Of a stretch of 7,201 nt of DNA, positions 1 through 6,141 are shown in pieces. A program made the position numbers and the translations under genes. The DNA lies in assembly GCA_030596185.1 (NCBI GenBank), contig JAUVKP010000054.1:1-7201 (forward strand). Direction: 5' to 3'. This DNA is from Fidelibacterota bacterium (lineage in GTDB: Bacteria; Fidelibacterota; Fidelibacteria; Fidelibacterales; Fidelibacteraceae). The notes under the pieces were generated by a model. That model was not told the DNA's origin and ran no database searches. It was given only the letters and a program-made list of their open reading frames with translations. The first letter of the stretch is position 1. Each line of letters begins with the position of its first letter.

Positions 1-32
1 AAGCTTCGGAGCACTTCGCTCAGGATGACAGT
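1..32. repeat. Dispersed-repeat-like sequence downstream of rfbH
   Basis: Read on the minus strand, the segment contains TGTCATCCTGAGCGAAG followed by TGCTCCGAAG. This strongly resembles the GTCATCCTGAGCG-type interspersed repeat that I recall from intergenic regions of many environmental bacteria. It contains a GAGC-N5-GCTC hairpin (9-21). It lies 45 nt past the rfbH stop and marks an intergenic region, perhaps the operon end. Copy number cannot be seen here. Confidence 0.5.
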
Positions 33-76
33 CCATGTCTCGCATTTCAATCTAAATCTCAGCCTTAAGCTTAGTC

Positions 77-1390
77 TTATTTATTCTCTTTCACAAAATT
101 CACCATCTGCTCAGCGATATAATCCAAATGCTTGTCTTCCAGCCCGGGCCACGATCCTACCCAAAAAGTATCATTCATAACCCGATCGGTATTTTCAAGG
201 CACCCAACAACACGATGTGGGATATCTAAATAACCGGGTTGTTTCAATATATTTCCGGCAAAAAGCAAACGGGATCCAATCTTCTTTGATTCAAGATATT
301 GCAATAAAGCATGCCGCTCACCCGGGAAATTATCTTTAAGCGTAATTGTACAGCCGAACCAACTGGGAATCGCTTTTGGATGAGCTTTATCGGTAATAAT
401 ATAATCGCCGATCAATTTTTCTAATTTATTTGTGAGATACTTATGATTATGGCGGCGTTTTTCAGCAAAGGGTTCCATGCGCTCCATTTGGCTCAAACCA
501 ATAGCGGCTTGGATATCTGTGATCTTAAAATTAAATCCACGCTCCGAATAAACGTATTTATGGTCATAAGCAAAAGGCAACTTACCATATTGACCACCAA
601 AACGGTTTTTGCATGTATTGTCATGACCTGTCTCACACCAGCAATCCCGTCCCCAATCGCGCATGCTTTCAGCAATACGTATCAGTTTGGGATCGTTGAT
701 CAAAACAGCACCACCCTCACCCATAGTAATATGATGAGCAGGATAAAAAGAACAGGTCGCAAGATGTCCAAAGGTTCCTGTTTTCTTTCCATCAAATTCC
801 GCGCCAAGTGCATCGCAGTTATCCTCAATAACCCACAGATCGTGCTTCCTTGCAACCGCCATGACAGCATCCAGATCAAAGGGATTGCCCAAAGTATGGG
901 CCAGCATGATGGCTTTTGTTTTGGATGACACGGCTTCTTCCAGTATAGAAACATTCGCGTTATAACCGGGAATACTCACATCCACAAAAACAGGAACACA
1001 ATGATACTGTAGAATAGGATTAACTGTTGTGGGAAAGCCTGAAGCAACAGTAATCACTTCATCACCGGCTTTTAAGGCCTTATCACCCAGCTTAGGTGAA
1101 GTAAGCGTAGCAAAAGCCAGCAAATTAGCTGATGAACCTGAATTGGTCGTTAATGCTCGTATATTTCCAATCATCGACGCCAAGCGTTCTTCAAATTCTG
1201 CAAGGAAGCGACCACCGGTCAACCAGCCATCCAGAACTGCCTCAATACCATATAACAGATCCTGTTCAAACAATACTTTACCTGAAGCAGGTATGTAGTC
1301 TTTCCCAGGTTCGATATTTTTCTCTACTTTTTTATGAGCTATTTTCAATAGTGATTTATTTAATTTTTTATCAATATTCTTAAATTCCAT
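77..1390 (-). CDS. rfbH: RfbH: CDP-4-keto-6-deoxy-D-glucose 3-dehydrase (E1)
   Basis: This PLP- and [2Fe-2S]-dependent cytosolic enzyme removes the C-3 hydroxyl of CDP-4-keto-6-deoxyglucose, working with an E3 reductase, to make 3,6-dideoxyhexoses. The predicted protein has 437 residues, the usual family length. It has the fold-type I aminotransferase layout: NSGSSAN near residue 83, and the PLP-ring aspartate in IEDNCDALG (D190). The usual PLP lysine is replaced by histidine in SFYPAHHITMGEGG (H219), the hallmark of E1. The iron-sulfur ligands are C192, C250, C252 and C260, spaced C-X57-C-X-C-X7-C exactly as in Yersinia E1. I chose the ATG at 1390 because GGAGG lies 6 nt upstream; a start at 1414 would add eight residues without a good ribosome site. 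The gene overlaps the reductase upstream by 11 nt, so the two are probably translationally coupled. No E3 gene is visible. The family call is very secure; the exact final sugar is not. Confidence 0.96.
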   Translation of the reverse strand: MEFKNIDKKLNKSLLKIAHKKVEKNIEPGKDYIPASGKVLFEQDLLYGIEAVLDGWLTGGRFLAEFEERLASMIGNIRALTTNSGSSANLLAFATLTSPKLGDKALKAGDEVITVASGFPTTVNPILQYHCVPVFVDVSIPGYNANVSILEEAVSSKTKAIMLAHTLGNPFDLDAVMAVARKHDLWVIEDNCDALGAEFDGKKTGTFGHLATCSFYPAHHITMGEGGAVLINDPKLIRIAESMRDWGRDCWCETGHDNTCKNRFGGQYGKLPFAYDHKYVYSERGFNFKITDIQAAIGLSQMERMEPFAEKRRHNHKYLTNKLEKLIGDYIITDKAHPKAIPSWFGCTITLKDNFPGERHALLQYLESKKIGSRLLFAGNILKQPGYLDIPHRVVGCLENTDRVMNDTFWVGSWPGLEDKHLDYIAEQMVNFVKENK

Positions 1391-2255
1391 ATCGTTCCTC
1401 CAAATAATCTTCAACTGTTGTAAATTTCAGTTCAGGATACTCATTTTTAATTTTATCTGTTTTTAATCCACCTTTTAAGGGTCTGGGAGCAGCTTGACCT
1501 AATTCACAGCTTAGCGCCGCTTCAATTTTCATCCTTGAAGAAGGAAAATAGTCCAGTACTTTTTTTGCAAGTTCAACCCGATTGAGGTATTCGTCTGAGG
1601 CAAGATGATAAGTTCCTTGTTTGTCATCCTTAATCAGCTGACATACAAATTTCGCGATATCCCGTGCATTAATTGGCGTAGCATATTGATCTACAGGCAA
1701 TCGTAATGTACGTTCTTCTCCTGTTTGTGCTGAGCGAGCCAAAAATGCTATAAAATTCTTACCTCTGACCTCATCACCGTATACGTTAGTAATTCGCAGA
1801 ATTAAATGATCGTCCGTTTTTTCTCTGATGATCTCTTCAGCCTGCAATTTGTGCTTTCCATAAACACTTAATGGATTTGTTGCATCATACTCCCTGTAGG
1901 GTCCAGCCTCTCCATCGAATATATAATCTGTTGAAATATATACAAATTTCGAGTGGTATTTTTCAGCAAGCTCAAGGGCTGCTATAGTTGATTCAACAGT
2001 ATGATGAAAGCTTTCTTCCGGATGGGTCTCACAATGATCTACATGTGTCAGAGCACCTGTATGAATTATCACATCGGGAGCAAAGGCTGCAAGATCAAAT
2101 GTTGAACCCGCAGGATTGAATACATTGAAATATTCTGTATCTATAGTCGCAAAAGAAAAGTGAGAGCCAACCACATTCATATCGGGATCTTTCTGCAACC
2201 ATTGCATGCAATTACTCCCAACTAATCCAGATGCGCCAATGATAAATATTTTCAT
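1380..2255 (-). CDS. RmlD-like SDR, probable nucleotide-sugar 4-keto-reductase
   Basis: This 291-residue extended short-chain dehydrogenase resembles dTDP-4-dehydrorhamnose reductase (RmlD). Visible motifs are the N-terminal Rossmann GASGLVG (residues 7-13), STDYIFDG (108-115), the catalytic Y132-XXX-K136 in VYGKHK, the substrate-side YATPINARDIA (191-201), and the RmlD-typical C-terminal APRPLKGGLKT. It should reduce a 4-keto group with NAD(P)H in the cytosol. Its neighbours are CDP-sugar genes and no dTDP-glucose genes are present, so I infer a CDP-linked 4-keto sugar as substrate, as for AscF of the ascarylose pathway. A dTDP-rhamnose role cannot be excluded if rmlA and rmlB lie elsewhere. 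The ATG at 2255 is 17 nt after the epimerase stop. No strong Shine-Dalgarno site is seen, suggesting coupled translation. The 3' end overlaps rfbH and carries its ribosome site. Confidence 0.85.
   Translation of the reverse strand: MKIFIIGASGLVGSNCMQWLQKDPDMNVVGSHFSFATIDTEYFNVFNPAGSTFDLAAFAPDVIIHTGALTHVDHCETHPEESFHHTVESTIAALELAEKYHSKFVYISTDYIFDGEAGPYREYDATNPLSVYGKHKLQAEEIIREKTDDHLILRITNVYGDEVRGKNFIAFLARSAQTGEERTLRLPVDQYATPINARDIAKFVCQLIKDDKQGTYHLASDEYLNRVELAKKVLDYFPSSRMKIEAALSCELGQAAPRPLKGGLKTDKIKNEYPELKFTTVEDYLEERYGI
1397..1401 (-). promoter_or_regulatory. Shine-Dalgarno site of rfbH
   Basis: GGAGG on the minus strand lies inside the last codons of the upstream reductase gene, 6 nt before the ATG at 1390. 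It decides the rfbH start in favour of MEFKN over the longer reading from 1414. Confidence 0.8.
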
Positions 2256-2272
2256 GATTTGATTTTCAATTA

Positions 2273-2815
2273 TTATTGTTCGAAAGGACTCTTAAAATCG
2301 ACAAAAAGTTCAGCTTCTTTATCCCTCTTTGAAATAATCGGATCTTGAATTTTCCAATCGTAAGCGAATGAGTTCCATCGAATGACTTTGTCGTGTTCAG
2401 GGCTGTAAACCGTCGCCACAAGATAATTCATAATAGTATGATCTTCTAAACTCACAAATCCATGAGCAAATCCTCTGGGAATAAATAATGCCAGATGATT
2501 TTCCGCCGAAAGTATAATTTCCTTAGCTTCTCCATAGCTTGAACTATTCTTTCGAATATCTAAAATTACATCTCTTACGGCACCATGTGATACAGACACG
2601 CATTTTTCATGATCCGCAGGCGGCACTTGGAAATGCATACCGCGAATAACATCTTTATCGGAAATTGAAAAATATGATTCTTTAAAACATGCTGATATAC
2701 CCTGCTCAGTAAATGATCTATCGTCATACCATTTAATGAATGAACCACGTTCATCATCGAATCGCGGCATTTCAATACATTTTACGGAGTCGAAGAGTGT
2801 TTTGATGATTTTCAT
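2273..2815 (-). CDS. RmlC-family sugar 3,5- or 5-epimerase
   Basis: This 180-residue cupin enzyme matches the full length of the RmlC family (dTDP-4-dehydrorhamnose 3,5-epimerase and the CDP-specific AscE). Family motifs appear in order: RGSF (23-26), VIRGMHFQ with the catalytic base H61, K71, GAVRDVILDIRKNSSSYG (78-95), IPRGFAHGF (112-120) with H118, NYLVATVYSPEHD with Y131 and the likely catalytic acid Y137, and IISKRD with D165, which should pair with H61. The active site therefore looks intact. It inverts stereocentres next to the 4-keto group of a nucleotide sugar, converting a D-series intermediate to an L-series one. From its place among rfbF, rfbG and rfbH I infer an AscE-like C-5 epimerase on a CDP-3,6-dideoxy-4-keto sugar. 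Sequence reading alone cannot tell that from an RmlC acting on dTDP. A modest AGGA lies 4 nt before the ATG at 2815. It is the first gene after the 397-nt gap. Confidence 0.88.
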   Translation of the reverse strand: MKIIKTLFDSVKCIEMPRFDDERGSFIKWYDDRSFTEQGISACFKESYFSISDKDVIRGMHFQVPPADHEKCVSVSHGAVRDVILDIRKNSSSYGEAKEIILSAENHLALFIPRGFAHGFVSLEDHTIMNYLVATVYSPEHDKVIRWNSFAYDWKIQDPIISKRDKEAELFVDFKSPFEQ

Positions 2816-2917
2816 ATATTCCTATGAGTGGTGTAGATATATGTCCTACATAACCACAATGTTTAAAATATCTGCCTAATAGATAATTTAACATTTAAAG
2901 TCATATCTGTCCTATAA

Positions 2918-2945
2918 AAAATATTAAGATTTTGCTGATTGACAA
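2918..2945 (-). promoter_or_regulatory. Weak sigma-70-like promoter candidate for epimerase-SDR-rfbH
   Basis: On the minus strand TTGTCA (2945-2940, one mismatch to TTGACA) is followed after 16 nt by TATTTT (2923-2918, four of six matches to TATAAT), about 100 nt before the epimerase start. The region is AT-rich, so such matches arise easily by chance. If the host is a Bacteroidota member, its promoters follow a different consensus (TTTG / TAnnTTTG), and no convincing copy of that was found. Confidence 0.22.
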
Positions 2946-2963
2946 CACCTAATCCACATATTA

Positions 2964-2980
2964 AAACTGCGGAGCAGTTT
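2964..2980. repeat. Perfect 7-bp palindrome with 3-nt loop
   Basis: AAACTGC-GGA-GCAGTTT is a perfect hairpin on either strand. It has the same short-arm, 3-nt-loop design as the AACCCC palindromes 70-120 bp away, which suggests one class of REP-like element. No long T-run follows on the minus strand, so it is a poor rho-independent terminator. Confidence 0.7.
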
Positions 2981-3033
2981 AAAGACCCCGGAAGAGATCT
3001 AATATTAGTAGCCAAACACCCCACACAAAACTA

Positions 3034-3050
3034 CAACCCCAGCGGGGTTG
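3034..3050. repeat. REP-like palindrome, copy 1
   Basis: CAACCCC-AGC-GGGGTTG is a perfect 7-bp inverted repeat with a 3-nt loop. It is almost the reverse complement of the copy at 3083-3099 (16 of 17 bases). Similar CCCC-N3-GGGG palindromes are, from memory, dispersed in many Bacteroidota and related genomes; copy number cannot be judged from this window. Confidence 0.75.
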
Positions 3051-3082
3051 AACATATAAATCAATACTCTTTATTACTTATT

Positions 3083-3099
3083 TAACCCCGCTGGGGTTG
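3083..3099. repeat. REP-like palindrome, copy 2 (inverted)
   Basis: AACCCC-GCT-GGGGTT forms 6-bp arms with a 3-nt loop. Read on the minus strand, the unit repeats the copy at 3034-3050, and the flank AACTA is shared just upstream with a small indel. The two inverted copies flank 32 nt of AT-rich DNA, a BIME-like arrangement. They could also pair with each other as one long stem of about 17 bp. Confidence 0.75.
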
Positions 3100-3120
3100 T
3101 TATAGTTATAAGATTAAAAG

Positions 3121-3153
3121 CCCGGGGTTTTACCCCTCCATTCGTCGGGGTAA
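3121..3153. repeat. Overlapping G4/C4 inverted repeats
   Basis: Two mutually exclusive hairpins share one C-run. GGGGT-TTT-ACCCC spans 3124-3136. TTACCCC (3130-3136) also pairs with GGGGTAA (3147-3153) across a 10-nt loop. The first is preceded by CCC, giving CCCGGG. This continues the palindrome cluster toward rfbG. Confidence 0.6.
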
Positions 3154-3155
3154 CG

Positions 3156-3182
3156 AAAAAACGAGGTGTCGATGAGAACACC
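3156..3182 (-). terminator. Weak rho-independent terminator candidate after rfbG
   Basis: On the minus strand, 31 nt after the rfbG stop, GGTGT pairs with ACACC across an 8-nt loop and is followed by TCG and six T (3161-3156). The stem is only 5 bp, so termination would be partial at best. Its position directly behind the four coupled genes is the main support. Confidence 0.35.
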
Positions 3183-3212
3183 CAAAATATGTAGTAAGAT
3201 ATATAATAAAAT

Positions 3213-4289
3213 CTATAGCTTGAAATATTCTTTAATTTGTTCACGACACATGGCTAATGCGTCCATACCATTAAAAACTTCTTTATACCATTTCATGGTC
3301 TTTTCTACTGCAGTTTCAGAATTCCAATGTGGATGCCAATTCAATATATTTTTTGATTTACCAATCTCTAAGCGTAAGATCCCTGCTTCGTGTAAGTTCT
3401 CTTTGTCGGGACGATGTTCAAATTCTCCGCTTCCCCAAACACGAATAGCTGTATTGACCAGTTCTTCAACGGTCATTTCATCACCTTTTTCAGGTCCAAA
3501 ATTATATGCACCCTGAATGTTTTTCGGATCCTGGTGCAATTTAAAGCCAAGAATAAGATAACCGTAAAGTAATTCAAGTACATGCTGCCATGGGCGAATA
3601 GCTTTGGGATTTCTTACATACAAAGGATCATTCTTTTGTAAAACACGAACCAGATCAGGGATAATGCGGTTATCTGCCCAATCTCCGCCGCCAATCACGT
3701 TTCCGCCACGAGCTGACGCAAGCGATTTTTTATGTTCATTTATATATTTGGGATTGAAAAATGCTTTCTGATAGGATGCAATCGCTATCTCAGCCCCCGC
3801 CTTACTCGAACTATAGGGATCAAATCCGCCAAGACGGTCATTTTCTTTATAATGAAATTCCCATTCCATGTTCTCATAGACTTTATCGGTCGTGATCATC
3901 ACTCCGGCACATGGTTTCGTCAGTATGCGCATGGCGTCCAACACATGGACAGTTCCCATAATATTTGTATCAAAAGTATTTACAGGAATATTGTAAGATT
4001 CGCGCACCAAAGCCTGAGCAGCAAAATGAAATATGATATCAGGTTGTGATTCTTCAATTACTTGATGAACTGCATTTCTATCTCTAATATCTGCAATATG
4101 CGAATCACACAAGCAGTCACCTTCTATAGAATTATACAGATCATGCTGATGCAGTGGATCTAGAGCATAACCCGTCACTTTTGCGCCGAGATGTTCCAGC
4201 AAGACCAGCATCCAAGAGCCCTTAAAACCCGTATGACCGGTTAATAAAACATGTTTGCCCTTATAAAATGATCTTAGTTCGTCTATCAT
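3213..4289 (-). CDS. rfbG: RfbG: CDP-glucose 4,6-dehydratase
   Basis: This NAD-dependent extended SDR converts CDP-D-glucose to CDP-4-keto-6-deoxy-D-glucose, the common precursor of 3,6-dideoxyhexoses. From the ATG at 4289 the protein has 358 residues, close to the roughly 357 of characterised homologues. It shows the subfamily-specific NAD-binding TGHTGFKGSW (17-26), HFAAQALVRESY (88-99), catalytic TTDK (133-136), the Y159-XXX-K163 pair in PYSSSKAGAE, ARGGNVIGGGDWADNR (193-208), and IRPWQHVLE (231-239). These residues mark it as a CDP-glucose enzyme rather than RmlB. The chosen start overlaps the rfbF stop as ATGA, and its MIDELRSFYKGK matches where the family begins. An ATG at 4304 with GGGAG 11 nt upstream is a possible alternative start, adding five residues. 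The stop is TAG. It is the last gene of the right-hand block before the palindrome-rich spacer. Confidence 0.95.
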   Translation of the reverse strand: MIDELRSFYKGKHVLLTGHTGFKGSWMLVLLEHLGAKVTGYALDPLHQHDLYNSIEGDCLCDSHIADIRDRNAVHQVIEESQPDIIFHFAAQALVRESYNIPVNTFDTNIMGTVHVLDAMRILTKPCAGVMITTDKVYENMEWEFHYKENDRLGGFDPYSSSKAGAEIAIASYQKAFFNPKYINEHKKSLASARGGNVIGGGDWADNRIIPDLVRVLQKNDPLYVRNPKAIRPWQHVLELLYGYLILGFKLHQDPKNIQGAYNFGPEKGDEMTVEELVNTAIRVWGSGEFEHRPDKENLHEAGILRLEIGKSKNILNWHPHWNSETAVEKTMKWYKEVFNGMDALAMCREQIKEYFKL

Positions 4290-5062
4290 TTCCAATTTTT
4301 CCATTTTGGATCGTTCTCCCAAAGGTCATTGAGCTCGATCTTATCACGCATGGTATCCATGCATTTCCAAAAACCATAATGCTTGTATACAGCCAATTGA
4401 TTCTTTGCACAAATATCTTCTAAAGGTTGACGTTCCCACATGGTATCATCGGCATCATCATGTAAATAATCAAAAATATCCGGTTCAATAACGAAAAAAC
4501 CGCCATTGATCCAAACATTTTCATTTTTCGGTTTTTCCTGAAAAGTGCGAACCATGTCGTTATCATCAATATCCAACATTCCAAAACGACTTTGAGGCTG
4601 TACGCCAGTCATAGTTACAAGACCTTTCTTGCCTTTGTGAAACTTGATTAAATTATCAACATTCACATCTGAAACACCATCACCATAGGTTAACATAAAG
4701 GCTTCATTATCTAAGTATTTTTTAACCCGTTTTAATCGTCCCGCTGTCATTGTTTCCAAACCGGTATCAATGAGGGATATTTTAAATTCTTCACAGGAAC
4801 TGTCACTGACCTTTACCTGATTATCTTTCAAATCTATGGTCATATCGGAATGATGAGCAAAGTAATTCAAAAAATATTCTTTGATCACTTCGCCCTTATA
4901 ACCGAGACAGATAACAAACTCGTTATGACCATAAGAAGCATAATGTTTCATAATGTGCCATAATATTGGTTTCCCACCTATTTCGATCATGGGTTTCGGT
5001 CGTAGAATTGATTCCTCGGAAATTCGACTTCCTTTTCCACCCGCGAAAATGACCACCTTCAT
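4286..5062 (-). CDS. rfbF: RfbF: glucose-1-phosphate cytidylyltransferase
   Basis: This cytosolic nucleotidyltransferase joins CTP and glucose-1-phosphate to give CDP-glucose and pyrophosphate, the committed step into CDP-deoxysugars. It has 258 residues, the normal length. The N-terminal nucleotide-binding loop is FAGGKGSR (6-13), with RPKPMIEIGGKPILWH (21-36) supplying K23. TYGDGVSDV (125-133) carries the metal-binding aspartate D128. VQPQSRFG (154-161), FQEKP (174-178), the sugar-site WINGGFF (184-190), and YGFWKCMDTMRD (229-240) follow; the last is typical of the CDP-glucose type. The ATG at 5062 has a strong AAAGGAG 7 nt upstream and lies 2 nt after the glycosyltransferase stop. The 3' end overlaps rfbG as ATGA. 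All diagnostic regions look intact. Confidence 0.96.
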   Translation of the reverse strand: MKVVIFAGGKGSRISEESILRPKPMIEIGGKPILWHIMKHYASYGHNEFVICLGYKGEVIKEYFLNYFAHHSDMTIDLKDNQVKVSDSSCEEFKISLIDTGLETMTAGRLKRVKKYLDNEAFMLTYGDGVSDVNVDNLIKFHKGKKGLVTMTGVQPQSRFGMLDIDDNDMVRTFQEKPKNENVWINGGFFVIEPDIFDYLHDDADDTMWERQPLEDICAKNQLAVYKHYGFWKCMDTMRDKIELNDLWENDPKWKNWK

Positions 5063-5064
5063 AT

Positions 5065-6141
5065 CTATTCTCCTTTACTCAAACTGCCTGGCAGTTCTGA
5101 ATATATTTTTCTTCCTCGAATAAAGAATTGCCATACTATGGATCTTGAATATATCCCTTTAAGTTCCTTATAAGGTACTTGCGAATATATATCTTTTCTT
5201 TTTCTTATCCATTTCCCAAATGATCCCAAGAAATGAGCATGTGCTTTCAATATTGCGCCCATCTCCTTTGCCTGACCAGATATCAACGCTTGCAATCCGG
5301 ACGTAAGATCAAGTAATAATCGCCACGGGATCATCCACATAAGACGACTAAGCGGTAAATGCTTGGTCAACATGATCAGGTTGTTCCGATAATTATGATA
5401 GATTTTTTCAGTACTACCATACAATATCACCGAACCACCTACATGATAAACTTCCGACTCTGGTATCGCTTTGATTCCATAACCAGCTCTTTGTATTCTC
5501 CAGCAAAGATCTATCTCTTCCATATGAGCAAAGAAATCGTTGTCAAAGCCTCCAACTTTATGATAGACATCCGAACGAAGCAAAAACACTGCCCCACTTG
5601 CCCAGAAGACATCAACAGGATCATTGTATTGACCCCTATCCTTCTCCACATGATCAAATATCCTGCCCCGGCAAAACATATAACCGAAAGCATCTATGAA
5701 GCCGCCTGACGCTCCCGCATACTCGAAAGAATCACGTTCTTTGTATGCCTTTATCTTCGGCTGGCATGCGCCAAGTTTCTCATCTTCATCCATAGCCGCA
5801 ACCAATGGTGTCAACCACTGCGGCGATACTTCAACATCCGAGGTCAGCAAAGCATAATATTCAGCTTTGATGCATGCCAATGACTCCACGAAACCATTCG
5901 TAAAACCATGATTAACTTCTATATGTAAAATATCAATTTGCGGATATTCTTTCTGTAAAAATTCCAATGTATCATCAGTGGATGCATTATCCACAATGAT
6001 CAAGCGATAGTCGGGATATTCCGTTTTCAGCACAAATGGCAAAAAGCGTTCAAGATATACCCGGCTATTGTAGCTGAGTAATACAAGGGCTACTTTTTCT
6101 TTAACCTGAATATCAGGCTTTTCCCGACAAGCATATATCAT
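5065..6141 (-). CDS. GT2-family glycosyltransferase, rhamnosyltransferase-like
   Basis: This 358-residue inverting GT-A enzyme of family 2 resembles the WbbL/rhamnosyltransferase group. It shows VALVLLSYN (17-25), IIVDNASTDDT (48-58) with nucleotide-contacting D51, NHGFTNG (77-83), and LLTSDVEV (98-105), where D102 stands in the metal-binding DXD position. The later motifs are FWASGAVFLLRSDVYHKVGGFD (179-200), HMEEIDLCWR (206-215) with likely catalytic acidic residues E208, E209 and D211, and YHVGG (232-236). The C-terminal third is basic and hydrophobic (about 262-345), suggesting membrane association rather than clear transmembrane spans. It probably transfers a deoxysugar from a nucleotide donor to a lipid-linked glycan; donor and acceptor cannot be read from sequence. 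The ATG at 6141 overlaps the preceding stop as ATGA, with no clear ribosome site, so coupled translation is likely. The TAG stop is 2 nt before rfbF. Confidence 0.9.
   Translation of the reverse strand: MIYACREKPDIQVKEKVALVLLSYNSRVYLERFLPFVLKTEYPDYRLIIVDNASTDDTLEFLQKEYPQIDILHIEVNHGFTNGFVESLACIKAEYYALLTSDVEVSPQWLTPLVAAMDEDEKLGACQPKIKAYKERDSFEYAGASGGFIDAFGYMFCRGRIFDHVEKDRGQYNDPVDVFWASGAVFLLRSDVYHKVGGFDNDFFAHMEEIDLCWRIQRAGYGIKAIPESEVYHVGGSVILYGSTEKIYHNYRNNLIMLTKHLPLSRLMWMIPWRLLLDLTSGLQALISGQAKEMGAILKAHAHFLGSFGKWIRKRKDIYSQVPYKELKGIYSRSIVWQFFIRGRKIYSELPGSLSKGE
5070..5076 (-). promoter_or_regulatory. Shine-Dalgarno site of rfbF
   Basis: AAAGGAG on the minus strand sits within the last codons of the upstream glycosyltransferase, 7 nt before the rfbF ATG. 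It is one of the two best ribosome sites in the window and marks rfbF as independently initiated within the operon. Confidence 0.8.

Larger units (their letters stand above)
2816..3212. other. Gene-free spacer between rfbG and the epimerase gene
   Basis: About 400 bases hold no credible coding sequence on either strand. The part from 2961 to 3182 is packed with short GC-rich palindromes in an AT-rich setting, listed separately. The part from 2816 to 2945 is very AT-rich and is the only place for a promoter or leader of the three genes to the left. No riboswitch or RNA gene could be recognised by eye. Confidence 0.8.

Noticed and set aside
62..76. Terminator directly after rfbH around the TAAGCTTA palindrome
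   Set aside because: The palindrome is only 8 bp with no loop and no T-run after it on the minus strand.
443..928. 161-codon open frame on the plus strand inside rfbH
   Set aside because: It is fully antisense to a gene with intact catalytic motifs and shows no recognisable domain; the same holds for plus-strand frames at 3166-3516, 3732-4049 and 5359-5709.
1391..1414. Longer N-terminus for RfbH starting at 1414
   Set aside because: The ATG at 1390 has GGAGG at ideal spacing and gives the normal 437-residue length; the extra residues overlap the reductase's final codons.
1380..2815. Genuine dTDP-rhamnose rmlC-rmlD pair
   Set aside because: Not disproved, but no rmlA or rmlB is present and all other nucleotide-sugar genes here are CDP-type, so rmlC/rmlD symbols were not assigned.
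2939..2967. Plus-strand promoter TTGACA-17 nt-TAAAAC
   Set aside because: The -35 match is perfect, but the -10 is poor and no plus-strand gene follows; it overlaps the minus-strand TTGTCA and is probably chance.
2961..3182. CRISPR array or integron attC site
   Set aside because: The palindromes are not direct repeats of constant length with uniform spacers, and no cas or integrase gene or attC core sites are seen.
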